NCBI RefSeq assembly: GCF_030269925.1
Contig: NC_085107.1
Span: 682,001-746,000, forward strand
DNA: 64,000 nucleotides
Direction of reading: 5' to 3'
DNA from: Bombyx mori
Lineage: Eukaryota > Arthropoda > Insecta > Lepidoptera > Bombycidae
Shown here: in pieces, positions 1 through 13,700 of the stretch
How positions within the stretch are numbered: position 1 is the first letter of the stretch
Layout of the letters: each line of letters opens with the position of its first letter
The notes under the pieces: generated by a model
Databases searched by the model: none
What the model saw: the letters and a program-made list of their open reading frames with translations, nothing else
What the model was told of the DNA's origin: nothing
Translations under genes and position numbers: made by a program

Positions 1-262
1 ATCGAGAGGTGAAAGGCTATTTGGTTTAAGCGACCTTTTTGCAAATTTACAGGAGAGCCATTTAAAGTTTGAAATTTGGAAAAAAAATACCATAACAAAA
101 AACATCTTCAGCTATTTGAATGGAATAAACTTAATCGAAATTCAATCAAGAACATCGTATTGTTGATGCTAATATCAATTAAAACGCACCTTTAATTACA
201 AAGAAAAATGTCGCGTATTTAGCGATATGTCGCTTAAACCAAATAGCCTTTCACCCATCGAT
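1..262. mobile_element. MITE-like element with ~34-bp terminal inverted repeats
   Basis: Bases 1-34 (ATCGAGAGGTGAAAGGCTAT...) pair with 229-262 (...ATAGCCTTTCACCCATCGAT), differing at only about two positions. The 194-bp interior is AT-rich and has no ORF. The left end may extend beyond base 1. Confidence 0.75.
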
Positions 263-737
263 ACGTATAGTTACAATTTATATATAAATTTTGGCAGAGA
301 AACTAGCCATTCACGTGGTTTTTTTCTCTCTCTTTCTTCCTCTAAAGCTTTCCTTTCCTCGTGGCAATAATATGCCAAATAGTGTACCAACATCATAGAA
401 CTTCCTAAATAAGTAATTGTATTATAACAATCGAGTAATGTCGGATTTCGAAACAGGTGTCATACCACGAAGCCATTATCACGTAATATATCTGATAGGG
501 CACAAACGAAAGCTCAGCGAAACGTCACGAAAACTCACACACAGGGGAAAAGTCTTTGTGCCTATAAAACGGTTCGGGAGTCATTACCGAGGCGCTTCTA
601 AGATCCCGTTATCCGTTTTGCTGTACGGACGATTTACTTAAAATGTATTACGTGTCTTTCTTTATGGAGTGGAGGAGTATTTCACGCAACTGTACCGATG
701 ACTTCATTGCTACTTTTATAAATTTACTGTACGCAAA

Positions 738-948
738 GTTTTTTTTTTCTTTATTGCTTCGAGGGGTGGAAAAGCTCACGGCCCATCTGGTGTTAAATAA
801 ATGTCGCCAATGCTCGAGACATGTTTTCTAAAGTTTCAGTTTTTACAGTAAAAAGGCTTACTGATTCTTCAAACCGAAACTAACTATTGCCTAACGACAG
901 TAATAGGCACCTACCCGTACGGACTCACATGTCGTCCTACCACCGGTA
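738..948 (-). mobile_element. Bm1-like SINE, degenerate
   Basis: Poly(T), CTTTATTGCTTCGAGGGG, CACGGCCCATCTGGTGTTAA at one end and CGGACTCACATGTCGTCCTA at the other, with heavy divergence between. Confidence 0.7.
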
Positions 949-1498
949 AGCCGTGAGCTTTTCATTTAACAGATGGTTTAAGGCAAAATTTGTCCATTTT
1001 AATCTTCGTATGATATGTATCTGGACTCATTTAGGTGGTTGCTGCATCCAGACTGGAGTAAAGCCCATCAGGTCTCTATTGCTAAGGAGTATTAGCTTAG
1101 CTTAGCGTATTAATAACATGGCAAATCACACCGAATCAGTGAAGATTTTGAAAAATCTATTGAAATGTACTGTGAATGAACCAAGGGATTTCAGGTGTGA
1201 AGTCTGATTTGGCGTTCGAAGTTCTGGGCGGCGAGGGTATCCGCAAATAATGATTGTATATGAACAAAACAGATGAGCTTATGGGCCGCCTAATCTTAGA
1301 CAGGCTCCGTAGGGTACAGACGTGCCGCTTTTCCCAGTTTGAATCAAGCCCAGTCTCGGTCGGAACAGAATAATAGCGATCTCGCCTTCAAATCGGAATG
1401 GATGATCACCACATGGCACGACGATGTTACGACTTACAAACGAATACTAGTTCAAAATAGGAGATTTAGTTACATAGGGAAAAATATGTTCCTAAGGA

Positions 1499-1750
1499 TT
1501 TTTTTTTATTGCTTAGATGGGTGGATGAGCTGGTGTTAAGTGGTGTTACTGGAGCCCATATACATCCACAACGTAAATGCGCCACCCACCTTGAGATATA
1601 AGTTCTAAGGTCTCAAGTAACTTACAACGGCTGCCCCACCCTTCAAACCGAAACGCATTACTGCTTCACGGTAGAAATAGGTAGGGTGGTGGTACCCACC
1701 CGCGCGGACTCACAAGAGGTCCTACCACCAGTAATTACGCAAATTATAAT
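1499..1750 (-). mobile_element. Bm1-like SINE
   Basis: TTTTTTTATTGCTTAGATGGG to CCTACCACCAGTAATTACGC. A small deletion removes the usual CTCACAGCCCACC segment. Confidence 0.85.
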
Positions 1751-2814
1751 AAATTATATGAGGTAAAGTAATCTTTGTACATTTCTTCGGACTAATCTAA
1801 TCTATTTCATCTTCTGCCGAATTAATATCTGAAATCCTTCGGCGTAAGGAAATGAAGAATTTCGTGAAATTTTATGATAAAGAAATTAATCTTTCGTTCA
1901 ATAACGGCTGCTCTCACAACCACGCTTGCAAAACCAATAATCTAGTTAATTTACCTACTTGATTGAATAATTTATTTACATTGATTATTTACGCCGGCGA
2001 AATAAACTGTATAATGCCGCACGTATTGCAAATAATTAAATTGACCAATTACAATTTATTTTTTGTAAGACAACTCGTAGATGAGGTTGTTGGTGATCGG
2101 AGTGAATGTCTTTGTGAAATACATTTGATTCTTGTTATATACAACATCTGTAACACAGGAAAAAACCAACGGACCATTGATTGTTGTAAGTTAAATAAAA
2201 ACGTGTTTTGTGTCTTACAATATCCTCATCTTCTAAAGCGATTAAAATGTATTTTCCTAGAGATCGCTAGTACCGTCATTTACCATAATATCGTCTTTAA
2301 TATCGATCAGTGTGCACCGGCGCCATAGATAATACAATATATAGGTACCTACCAAGAAAGTGGCGTTGAATCGGTTGAGAGAATTGAATGCATTTGTACT
2401 GGTCTGCTAGCTATTCAAACATAGACAGCGTTTCTTTTCTCGTGTGCCATTTCATTTCAAAGAGTTTTCTTTCAAACTGACGGAAAAATAAGTGCTTTCC
2501 GACCATTCTCCGACACATTCATTACTTTAGTGTCAGTAAATGTTATTGACTTTATAAAGAATCAATCTGATGAGTATTCACATAATGCGTTTTAATTAAG
2601 TTAAATCAATTATTTTTATATATGTATTGATGAAAGTAATTTAAAATCACTACTTAAAACTTAAAATGAAAGAAACCTAGGTTATCTAGCTAGAACCGCG
2701 TTGTTTTATCCGGAATCAGTCACTATTAGTATCTCAATACATAATATCAATATATCATTTGAAAAATTAATCCTAATTCAAAGAAGATTATAAACAATGT
2801 AAAAAGCTACAAAC

Positions 2815-2970
2815 TTTACATCTTTAATACGCTTTTTTATTAGCTTCAGACGCATGTATGTATGTTTGTAACGGAATGTTTGAACATGATTTTGACCCCT
2901 TCAAAACGTCGGATTAACTCGCAATTTGGTATACTTATTAAGGACCGATGACAATTCAACATTTAAAAAA
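2815..2970 (+). repeat. Interspersed repeat type 5
   Basis: TTTAATACGC, TTATTAGCTTCAGACGCATGTATG and CTTCAAAACGTCGGATTAACTCG then AAGGACCGATGACAATTCAA. A second copy is at 55885-56030. Confidence 0.75.
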
Positions 2971-3449
2971 AAAATTCATCTAAAAAATTAATAATAAATA
3001 ATAGTTAAAAAAAACTATTATTTATTTTAATCAATTTTTTGAGCCTCACAATTCGCTTTTTGTACGAAACAAGGCCGCGTCATGCTTATGTCACTTGTTA
3101 TTTCTGCTTATGTGTACCCTTATTTTTTTTTCAATTAATAGTGATGTAGATAAATTAGATTTTCAGAGGCTTATAAAACAACAACAACAAAACGTTTTTG
3201 CTCGTTAGGAGCGCGTCCGTTCACCTGCAAACTCATTGCTTATTGAACGAAGATTAAATTAGGTTTCCGCTCAGGTTTTGCTATCAAAATTTTCGTAGTT
3301 GTATCTATGTTATACGTCAAATATGTTTTCAAATTTGGAGTGAAGTTAAATTTAAAATAATGACACACCAAAAGATTTGTTTAGAAAAAGTGTTAAAAAA
3401 CATTAGATTAATAAAACAATATATTAAAAAAGAAATCAAATAATATTAT

Positions 3450-3662
3450 TTTTTATTGCTTAGATGGGTGGACGAGCTCACAGCCCTCCTAGTGTTAAGT
3501 GGTTACTGGAGCTCATATACATCTACAACGTAAATATGCCACCCACATTGAGATATAAGTTCTAAGGTCTCAGTATATTATAACCGCTACCCCACCTTTC
3601 AGACCGAAACGTATTACTCCTTCTACCCGTGCGGACTCACAAGAGGTCCTACCACCAGTAAT
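3450..3662 (-). mobile_element. Bm1-like SINE
   Basis: Typical body; the segment between CATTACT and CTACCCG is partly deleted (near 3615). Confidence 0.83.
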
Positions 3663-5886
3663 ACTTTAAATTTCATTACGCAGCTGTGCTCTAAAGAGAT
3701 TTAAGCTAAGATTTTAACTAAGCTGTTATATCAGACGAATCTTATCCTTTTACGTTTATTCAAGCAATATCTGGACTTTAATTAGTAGATCTTTTTTTCA
3801 TTCGCAGTACGTACGTATTCATAAATATCGTATGTAATTAATGTAAAGATAACGCACTAATAACTGTGATGAGCACTCGTGAACACACCCAATATAAAAC
3901 TCACAGCCTGCGTTAGAATGGTCCGTTAGAACGAAGTTTTGATAATAAATATCTGCGTGATTTTTATCGTGTCAGTTAAGTCGCAGCCATTAATTAGTTC
4001 GCAGGGCGACGTCTGCAGACTATTTTAATATCACGGTAATGAGAATTCTGATAGCGAGGTAGAAGCGCTATGTGAGCTATTTCTGCAGGTTTCCAACATC
4101 ACGGATTTAAGTACTGTTTTGTGAAGGAAAATTATTCATTATTGAAGTCAAAACTTCTTTAAAATCGTTGTGATTTCAAACCGGATGCAACGGAAACAAC
4201 GACAGGTAAGAGACACAAATACAAAGAATGAGACAGAAATATACATACTATTTAATACAGCGCCATCTGTGAGATTTTTTAATACTAACGTGTGTATGAA
4301 AGCTCTTGTAGTGAATTTTAATTTAGGATTATACGTGAAATTAAAATATCAATTCACAGAGGGCGCTACCTTACAATTATTTACTAATGACAAAATTTTA
4401 CAATTACTTAAGACGTTTAGGATAATTGTATTTTAATTTTGGAAGGTTTCACTTCTACCACGTGTGAATTGCACACATTTTGTTTTTTCTATTATACGTA
4501 GTTGTTGATTTTTATCCAAATATAAGGCTGAACTAGATTCTTGTTGGCAACACTCTTCATATTACCAAGTGCAACTAACTCTAGACAGTAGTGTAAGGCC
4601 TTCTTTTTATTTTACGTGATTAAAAATCGTTTACATTTTCGAACGACAGAAATAAAGCGCTATTAAACATTTTCTTATAAATGTAGCATGCTAATGTTAT
4701 AATTATTTTGCATTTACTGAGTGTGCTACTGCCTGGCTGACCGCAACAACCCTAATGCGGTTAAGCTTGACGTTTACTGAGCGACTAAACATACTGCTAA
4801 GTCATTGGTGAATGGCAACTGGTGTTGACTACATATCGTGTTCGTAATCCAGCGGCTTAAACCAGCGACGGATGACTTCAAGATTTTTTTAATTGAAAAA
4901 ATCACAACCTTATGCTTAGTTTGAATTGATGGCAGCCATGCCTAGTTTTCGATTGACTTTGAAAACTAGCAAGGACCTTCCTTGGTGGTGGCTCTTTAGT
5001 TGTAACGTTTATGAACTACAGTGATTACTTATCAGTCGGTAAGCCGTGACATAGTCTGCCCAACTTCACCATTAAAAATATACACGAAAAACCTCCCGAG
5101 ACTATTTTAGTTGAAACGTGTTGATGCGCTCATTGCTGGCAGTTTGCATAGTATTCACATTGATACTAATACTAATTGATTAGTGTTCTGTCCTCCCTAA
5201 TTTTATTGAGAGTCGTTAATATACGGTGGAAAGGATCTCGATTTCCGTCATGGAACACGTCAAAGATTTAACGCTTCATTGCGCACGATCTCAGAGCTGA
5301 CGATGTGAACTAATGTATTCATTTTTAAAGAAGTTTTATACTATATCAAACAGTCCCAGGTGCTCTGTATTTTTTTTATGATTTATTTGGATATTCGTAA
5401 AATATACAAGAAGAGAATGAGTCTAAAAAAAACTGTTCTATCAAAATTGACAACTCAAAACTCAAAATGTAAACACAAAAATCCAAACAAATGTGAAAGC
5501 TACATTCATTAAATATTAATTATTTAAAATATACTTTAAAAATCTGTATTATTTGTCTTTCACTTCACAAATACGCAGATCGGATTTAAAATACCATACA
5601 ATTTATTAGTCTAGCGTAAATATGTTTTATGCCGTATGTACTGGGTCAAAGACATAAACTGTGTCCATGTTAAATCTTTATGCACATGAACGTACAGAAC
5701 TAAATTAAGCGAGACCTATGAATACAGATGAGGGTGCTTCAGTAGATGGCGCGGAGCCAGGACTCACACCGAACTTCAGTTCGAGACTCCTTCGACTCAG
5801 AGCTATGAGGTCGGATATCTATGATTTCAACTCTCTACGTACATTTAACCGCATTAATAAGAAAATACTCATAATTGTAATTAAAC

Positions 5887-6127
5887 TTACTGGTGGTAGG
5901 ACCTGGCGCGCGGGTAGGTACCACCACCCTGCCTATTTCTGCCGTGAAGCAGTAATGCGTTTCGGTTTGAAGGGTGGGGCAACCGTTGTAACTATACTTG
6001 AGACCTTAGAACTTATATATCAAGGTGGGTGGCGCATTTAAATTGTGAATGTCTATGGGCTCTAGTAACCACTTAACATTAGGTGGGCTGTGAGATCGTC
6101 CACACATCTAAGCAGTAAAAAAAAAAT
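5887..6127 (+). mobile_element. Bm1-like SINE
   Basis: ACTGGTGGTAGGACC through CATCTAAGCAGTAAAAAAAAAA; 5'-truncated before the tRNA-like head. Confidence 0.85.
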
Positions 6128-6649
6128 TTGACATACTTTGCGGTTTGAAGGACAGCGAAAATCGTTTATTCGGATGTAATTCACCAGTGAAGTCTTCAGC
6201 TTTCGATAGTAACGTAAATTGCAAGACAGAGTTTTGTTCAGTTGTGTTTATCTGTTTCCCACCTCTGGCTCTTTCATTTCGGTTCCAGACAGGTTTGTAA
6301 ACAGCTCGTTATTAAATATTATGCAAGGTTTCTTTATATAGACATCCGTTGAATCCCGATACTTGTATCCAAAGAAGCGATGTACTTCAAATAATAATTG
6401 GATCGAGAATGGAAATCAGTTTTTTCACAATTCCGGGAAGGGTCTGACGGTCGGCTTAATACAGTTACGCGATTTCTTTTCGACAACTTTTTGGGATGGC
6501 ACGGCAGCCTTAATACTCAAGTTATATTCGTCGTCGTAGCCATCGGGACACTTCCAGAAATTTTCTTAGGAATTCACAATTTATGTTTGTAACGTGGGTC
6601 AGTGTTTTACTTCGAAATTTTCGCTGAATGTGGGTATTAATAATTAAGT

Positions 6650-7317
6650 TTTTTAAGCTATTGCATAGATTTTATCGCGGGCCTTGATCGCGGCTTGAGA
6701 GCGGAATCATGAAATTCCGTAACGAAAAAAACCTTCCACCCCTCACTACGCCTACTATGTAGCTCGCGTTCAACTTATTCACACGTTGCGCTTGTGTAGT
6801 ATTTAAAGTAAGAAATCTAAACACCGATTTATGTACTATCAAAATATGTGATATAATTTCGTGGGTAGCACAACGATAGCGCGATTCAGCTTTTGCGTCA
6901 AGCGCCATCTATCGGCGACAAACGGAATTGTAAAATAGAAAATTATATCACGGTACAATGCGTTGGGCGTGCCATTTTCTATCTCTTAGTTGAAGAATTT
7001 TATTACTACTACTCATTCAGTGATTGGAGTGGCATTAAAAATAAACTAGCTAAACCGTTGATTCTGGGCGAATGAGAGTTAGGACTAGCATCCAAAGGCG
7101 TGTCTCTATCCCATGTAGCGCCCTCTAGTGAGTGCGCGGTCAAAATGGAATACTCACAATGTAGCAGATTCATTGAAAGTTAGCCCACTGAGTTTCTCGC
7201 CGGATCTTGTTTTATTGTTGTTTTTATTAAATTATTATTGTCGATTTATAATTGCATAAGTTGATAAAAAATGCTATGCAATAGCTTTACCGCGGCAGTC
7301 TCCGAGTACCACACGTC
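6650..7317 (+). mobile_element. Non-autonomous TIR element, copy 1
   Basis: Begins AAGCTATTGCATAG and ends CTATGCAATAGCTT, so short terminal inverted repeats bound about 660 bp. It shares its left 140 bp (including CTCGCGTTCAAC and GCGCTTGTGTAGT) and its right 80 bp with 58608-58995. A piece resembling the LINE tail (CCCACTGAGTTTCTCGCCGG) sits near 7185. No transposase ORF. Confidence 0.65.
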
Positions 7318-7696
7318 GTTTTTTTTCTGTATTAGTAGTTAGTAACGCGTTTGTTTTCGACTGCCTCAGTAGTTATCGCCTTTGATTGCTGGGCCGTGTA
7401 CATCGTACATCGGGCAAACATTCATGAGATAAACAAGTTTGTTTACTCTATTTTTGGGTATTTCATATCTTTAATTTATCTTGTGATCTAATTTGTCTTT
7501 AACCTATCCTATAATTTAAGGAATCGTAGTTTGGAGTCAGCTGAACATGGGTGACTTGTTCCCAATTAATATTATGCATCTATATGACGTAAGAAGTTGC
7601 AAAACTATTTTAAAATAGACGCTTGCTTGAACTTGCTAAACTGAAATAGTATGTAAGCATACAAGGCGTTATTTACAAATTTCAAATGTCACTGAC

Positions 7697-7751
7697 CTCT
7701 CCGAAGTCCGTCAGTCCGTTCGCTGCTGGAGCCTCGTTCGCGGAGTCCGCC
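7697..7751 (-). CDS. Dipeptidase exon 5 (short)
   Basis: A 55-bp exon between TCTTCAG and GTCAGT. It completes the Trp codon and reads [18 protein letters not shown], matching the family segment that follows 'CNTPWAD' and ends '..GLt.fG'. It leaves phase 0. I could not find the next exon (the 'lVDlSHvs' region, with a zinc His) in bases 1-7696, so it is probably outside the window. Confidence 0.88.
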
Positions 7752-10700
7752 CTGAAGACAGAGAAACCATACAAATAAACCTCCTAGACATTGACGTTAT
7801 ACTTTTGAAGTTGCATGTCTTTTACGTTTGTTATTCAACAAATGTGCAATAAAATCAGTTTTTTTTCCTACCTATTCCCTGGTAGCCTAGCCGGCTATTC
7901 CAGTTACGCTATCGCTGGTAAGTGAGCTCACGGGGCTCAACCTGAGAGGGCTCCCTAACACTAGCCCTACCACTGTACCACTGGATCGGGATAGCAACCC
8001 ACCCACTGAGAAAATTGGGCGAGCAAATCAGTGAACTGTGTCTATGTTATTTAAATAAGGATATGTGGTAGTGCATGGGAAACACCGGGGAGGGGAGCTC
8101 ATTTCAAAACCTGTACATGGCAGTAAATATTTCTCTCTGGAAGCATATGATGATCACAGTGGTTCTAGGTAGTACAGATGAACTCTGCTCTGGTGGCAGG
8201 CGGTGAGTTTGTAAATAGCACACGATGGGATCATCTCAAACTATTCCTCACAGCCCTCCCCATGCAACAAACAGTAGAAAACACAGAGTGAAGCGAAGTC
8301 CCGTAGATCCAGAGGTTCCAAGCAATCGATCACCCTCTCCTGCCAACCCCAACCCCGCGCCAGGAAGTTCAAGTACCTGGGTGTCACCCTAGATGTATCC
8401 ATGACATTCCGCCCGCATATAAAATCAGTCATTTTGAATTTAAATGGACTTTCAGATTTTCTACTATAAATTATTATTATTTTATTTAAGCGCAAGACAG
8501 GGTCAAATGGAGACAACCTGTGCGGTCTTTACGTACCAGCAGGGTACTCTAGGACTACCACAACAACAACAATGGTTTAACTGAAGAATTAGGTCGCTTA
8601 TAAAAAAAGAAAAGATAAATACGATCGTTGATTTAGAGTAGGGGAGAATGGAAAATAATAATTTGTTGCAAATACTTCACGAATCCCTTCTGTATTAGGC
8701 TTGTCATTTTAACATTACAATGTACAGTTAACGTAAAGTACACGGTCTTGTATTTCGCATTAATCGTCCATGGTTCTCGAACAAAGAAATATGCGGTAAA
8801 CATTCGCTTTTGTTCGCTTCGCTTAGGAAAACTTGCATCTTTCGCTTTTAGGCTTGTCTAATGTGAGCTGGTGGAATCTGCCGGTCGTATGTTACGTGTG
8901 GGTCAGCGGAGAAGATGAATAAATGCAGAATGTAAAGTAGAGTATGCGAGATAGTGATAATTGTTACTAATGAATGAGATTATAGTCTACCTATATTTTA
9001 ATGCATTAGTATGGGACTAGATTATTGAGTATACGATTGTGTGATGCAAAAGTACTTCGCTGTATCAACATTGTCAAATTTTTGGCGAAATCGAGATCAC
9101 GGCCCATCTGGTGTTAAGTACTTACCGGATTCATTAGATATCACAACGAGAATGCCGCTAATTACCATGAGATGTGAGGTCGATGACTCAATGGTATTGT
9201 ATGTATAATAACTTTTCCATCCAGATCTCAGGCTGGAATAGGTTGGAAAAGTTTTTGGTGCTGCCTATATGGGGCTACAATATGTCCTACCAACAGCAAA
9301 TTTTGTTTGAACATATGTACTTAATTTTTAATTAACTTTCTGATGAGCTTGATAATTCAAATTTTAAACGTAACTCAAAATCGATTTTACGATAAAGAAG
9401 ATGTTTTCTTGAGCGGTTGGTCAGTTTTAACTTGTTTTTTCTTCTTCTTTTAACGTTCTTATTTGATATACACGGTTCGCAGCCGTTAGATAAGTCTGAA
9501 GCCGGCCCAGTGACGCTTGCGGTCGCTTGATTGGAATTGAAGACTATCAGAAAACACGGCTCCGATTTCTTAGGGCTACAGCTAATGTTCGTTTTCGGAA
9601 TTAAAACACTTTTAAAATTATAAATCGAAAACATCTCGCAAAAATTATATTCTAGTCGATTTTCCATCCGATTTGAGTTGAGTCCTATTGTTAATCTAAC
9701 AACACTAGTAACTTGATGCAGTCGAAGTGTGAAATTGTGTTTTGAGCCGAACATTGATTTCACAGAATCGACTGTTGACATATAGATCCTACGATAACCG
9801 GTTTTCTTTATCGTATTATTCCGCTAGAGAGGTCGGCTGGTTTATCCGTCTTGTATTTCGAACGGATGGAGCGGCTTTTTTGTGGAAGGATCTCGTATCT
9901 GACGACTGCGAAACATTGGAAAAATTATTGCTTTTCAACTCGGACACCAGTTTAAATCATTCGATAGAAATTAAATTGTAAAAATCCTTATTAGGATAAT
10001 CAGGATTGGCGATTTTTGTTTTCCTGAGACCCGGAGTTTATGCGTCAAGACCAAGAAGGGAAACTACCAGGCGCGCCGATCACCTATTTCTCGGATAAGT
10101 TACCGACTGATTCAGATAAAAATTTGAAAAATTGAAAGAAAATTTGGAAGAATTGAAATTCAACTAAACAATAAAAAATAAACAATAGACTAAAAAAACA
10201 AAAAAACGCTTTTGTAGAAAATCCAAATAAAAAATTGAAAATAAATTTTAATAAAATTCAATTAAAAATAGTGTAAGAAAAAATGATTTTATTGTAAAAA
10301 AAGGCATGGGGTGCCAGACCGATCAATTATTACAATATCAGGCTTATTGCTGACAATAGATCGGTCTCATTAGAGCGTAATATGAGCATTTTTAAGAACT
10401 AGTTGAGGTTGGTATTTGATATAAGGTAGAGCAAGATCGACAAAACCTTATTTTAGAGCAAATTGTTAATGGATAATCCTAGCCGCTTGGTTAATCCTGT
10501 GCTAGTACTCGCCACTAGCAAAACGAGAATAGCCAGAAACAATATGTTTAATAGACTCTCCCGGACGATGGCATGCTCGACAAATGGCGACTGTCCCATC
10601 TTTTAGAATATATATTTCCGGTAGTTGCTCGTCATGATAACTTCGTCCATAATTGCAAAGACGAAATCTTCAGTTTCTCCAAAGAGGTTACTGAAGCATA

Positions 10701-13700
10701 ACCAGGCCACGGAAACTAATTGGTCTACATCAGGCCCTGTGAGAGCCCGGTGGAACCTACCGTGTAACTCTTTGCTCTTTGATACGGCAAATACGATCTG
10801 AAATTTACTTATTATAGTTATTATTGTTTGGTTTCTGCTATGTATAATTCAATAAATAAATAAATAAATTCTAAACACTTCAAAAACAAATAATAGGGAT
10901 ATAAAATTAAAATATGCATAGCTTTATTAAAAAGTATGTATTATTTGAGTCTTGATTATCATTAACGTCTCATTCACATGCTTTTTGGTTTGCTTGTGTA
11001 AGTTGATTGTACGGTAGGCAGCGGCTTGGCTCTGCCCCTGATATTGCTGAAGTCCATGGGCGACGGTAACCACTCACCATCAGATGGACCGTATGCTCGT
11101 CTGCCAGGTCAATCAAAAAAAGTATTTAGTTAAATTGTAATTGTACGGAGATACAACTATTTAGATGATCGATAGTCGTCGTGGCCTAAAGGATAAGACA
11201 TCCGGTGCATTCGTGTTGAAGCGATGAACCGGTGTTTGAATCCCGCAGGCGGGTACCAATTTTTCTAATGAAATACGTACTCAACAAATGTTCACGATTG
11301 ACTTCCACGGTGAAGGAATAACATCGTGTAATAAAAATCAAACCCGCAAAATTATAATTTGCGTAATTACTGGTGGTAGGACCACTTGTGAGTCCGCGCG
11401 GATAGGTACCACCGCCGTCTATTTCTGCCGTGAAGCAGTAATGCGTTTCGGTTTGAAGGGTGGGGCAGCCGTTGTAACTATGCTGAGACTTTAGAACTTG
11501 TATCGCAAGGTGTGTGGCGCGTCTACGTTGTGATGTCTATGAGCTCTAGTAACCACTTAAGACCAGGTGGGCTGTGAGCTCGTCCACCCATCTAAGCAAT
11601 AAAAAAAAAGATTTAGGTATGTCGCCAAGCAGTCATGCGTTCCGGTTTAGAACTTAGAATAATTGTGATTAAAATATAATGTAATTTAGGCTTTAATCTC
11701 AATTCCGAGAGGTTTCAAATAGCATTTATTACGTGTACGATATCCGTAAACAGCAAAAATCCATAATGCGAACTAAGTTTTTACTCATTTTCGGTTTCAT
11801 TAATACCAGATTTGCGTCCGCGTAATGTAAATATGGGAACGTAATAACAAAACTCATGAATTCAAATGAGATTTTCATAAATAAGTTACTCGTATTCATG
11901 TTTTATTTTATATTTACGATGAGTTTCGGGAGGGAACGATCGCTCTATATTGAAGGGTGCGACAGACGTTTTTTTCAATTGAGAATTCCATTTGATGTTT
12001 TAAAGACGTTATTGTACTGCTTAAGGCTTACCCTCATGATAAGTAGTTTGCATTTCGTAGTCTTCAAGTAGAAAAACAAAAATAGAGCCTTCAAACAATA
12101 CTTAAGCTATTTATTATATATATAGTTATAGTATAGTATTTTTTATTTTTTCCTACCTAAGCTGATAGCCTTGAGAGGCTATTTCAGCGGAACCTTAACT
12201 AGTATGTGAGCTCACAGGGCTCAAACCTGACGACGTTGCTAACACGAACCCTAGGAAGAGCCGTGCTTCGCAGAATCTACCACCGGATCGGAAACGCGAC
12301 CCACTGAGAAGATTCGGCGAGAAACTCAGTGGGCTGTGTCTGAGGGTTAATTTACTCGTCGAGCCCTTCGTCGCAATCGACGAATTTGACGAGAACGGTG
12401 ACCGGTGCTTGAGGTACCTAAAAGCACCGTTAGTGGATCCGGAATGTAGTTACCGGCGGCCACGATGAGAGCGTTCTCGTGTCGTGCCGCTTTATCGAAG
12501 TGGAGTAGTTATAACTACTGAACCATGCATCCGCTTGACTTAAAACTTGGTATCCATGTAGAAAATAGATTTTTTTTATTGCCCTTATAGACAGACGAGC
12601 GTACGGCTCAGCTGATGGTGAGTGGTTACCGTCGCCCACGGACTTCAACAATGCCAGGGGCAGAGCCAAGCCGCTGCCTACCGCAATACTTAAGACTCGC
12701 TAATAACAATGACAATAAATAATAATGTTAATTTTAAATGCCCAGCGAAGCGGGCGAAGTACGACTAGTATCTTATAAATTTTGCAACGTATAATGTTTG
12801 TGTTTCAGTCTGAAGAATGTAATAGATATCATTAAAATGTAATTAAGATTTTGATAATTACGTTGTAATGTCTACAGGCCGTTAACCGCACTTGTTGGGT
12901 CATGTGCTCATCAACGTATTATCTATGAGATGAAAATTGTTCTTGTAAATGCTCACACAAACATTACTTGGATACAAACAGATTTTTTAAATCATTACTC
13001 GTAGGTTTGTTAATGTAACAGTAAAGTTTCAGGTTTAGATAATTAAATTTAACAATTATCATAGACAATTTAATTTAGCTAAAACAAAACCACTATGTAA
13101 TGTTTTTAGGAATGCTGAACTTTTTCGATCATTCTTCAAACATTTTCATATTTTTACAAACCCTCATTCTGCAGAATTCTTTGAACACTCGACATGTTAA
13201 GGGTTAAATACCAACCGCGCTTAGAGCTTTCGAAGCTTTTCAAAAGCATTCCTTTCATACATACTAAGAGAATAGCCCGAAAAAATCTAAAGGTCGGTTA
13301 TGGAAGCTGACAACAAAAGCTTTCTCGATACGAAAAATGTGTACGCTTGGACCGAGCTTTGGGCGCTTTTGTATTAGTTCTATGTCCATGTGGGTTTATT
13401 TATGAAATTAAGTTGGTTCCCTATGTTTTTTTTGTTGACAATAATTATTTAGTATATCCATGTGAGGATAATATCTTAAGTTTTCATATCTAGTTTTCAA
13501 TTAGCTTTTTTTATTTTTTGTTGTTGCTTATATGGTTGAATGAGCTCACATCCCACCTACTGTTAAGTGGTTACTGGAGCCTATGAACATCTACAACGTA
13601 AATGCGCCACCCACCTTAAGATATAAGTTCTAAGGTCTCAGTATAGTTACAACGGCTGCCCCACCCTTCAAACCGAAACGCATTACTACTTCACTACAGA

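Larger units (their letters stand above)
949..5886. other. Non-coding stretch left of the exons
   Basis: Apart from SINE copies at 1499 and 3450 and the type 5 repeat at 2815, this AT-rich stretch shows no convincing exon on either strand. I looked for the missing dipeptidase exons ('VDlSH', 'FSHS') and did not see them. ORFs such as 1963-2328 and 4170-4436 have no recognisable similarity. Confidence 0.5.

Noticed and set aside
9332..9781. 149-codon minus-strand frame starting at an ATG
   Set aside because: Low-complexity Ser/Lys-rich product without recognisable similarity or splice context, in dipeptidase intron 4. Kept out for lack of support, though it is one of the longer open frames outside the LINE.
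11181..11250. Possible stand-alone tRNA gene (box A and box B)
   Set aside because: The boxes are the head of a SINE continuous with its body and poly(A) tail, and no intact cloverleaf is evident.
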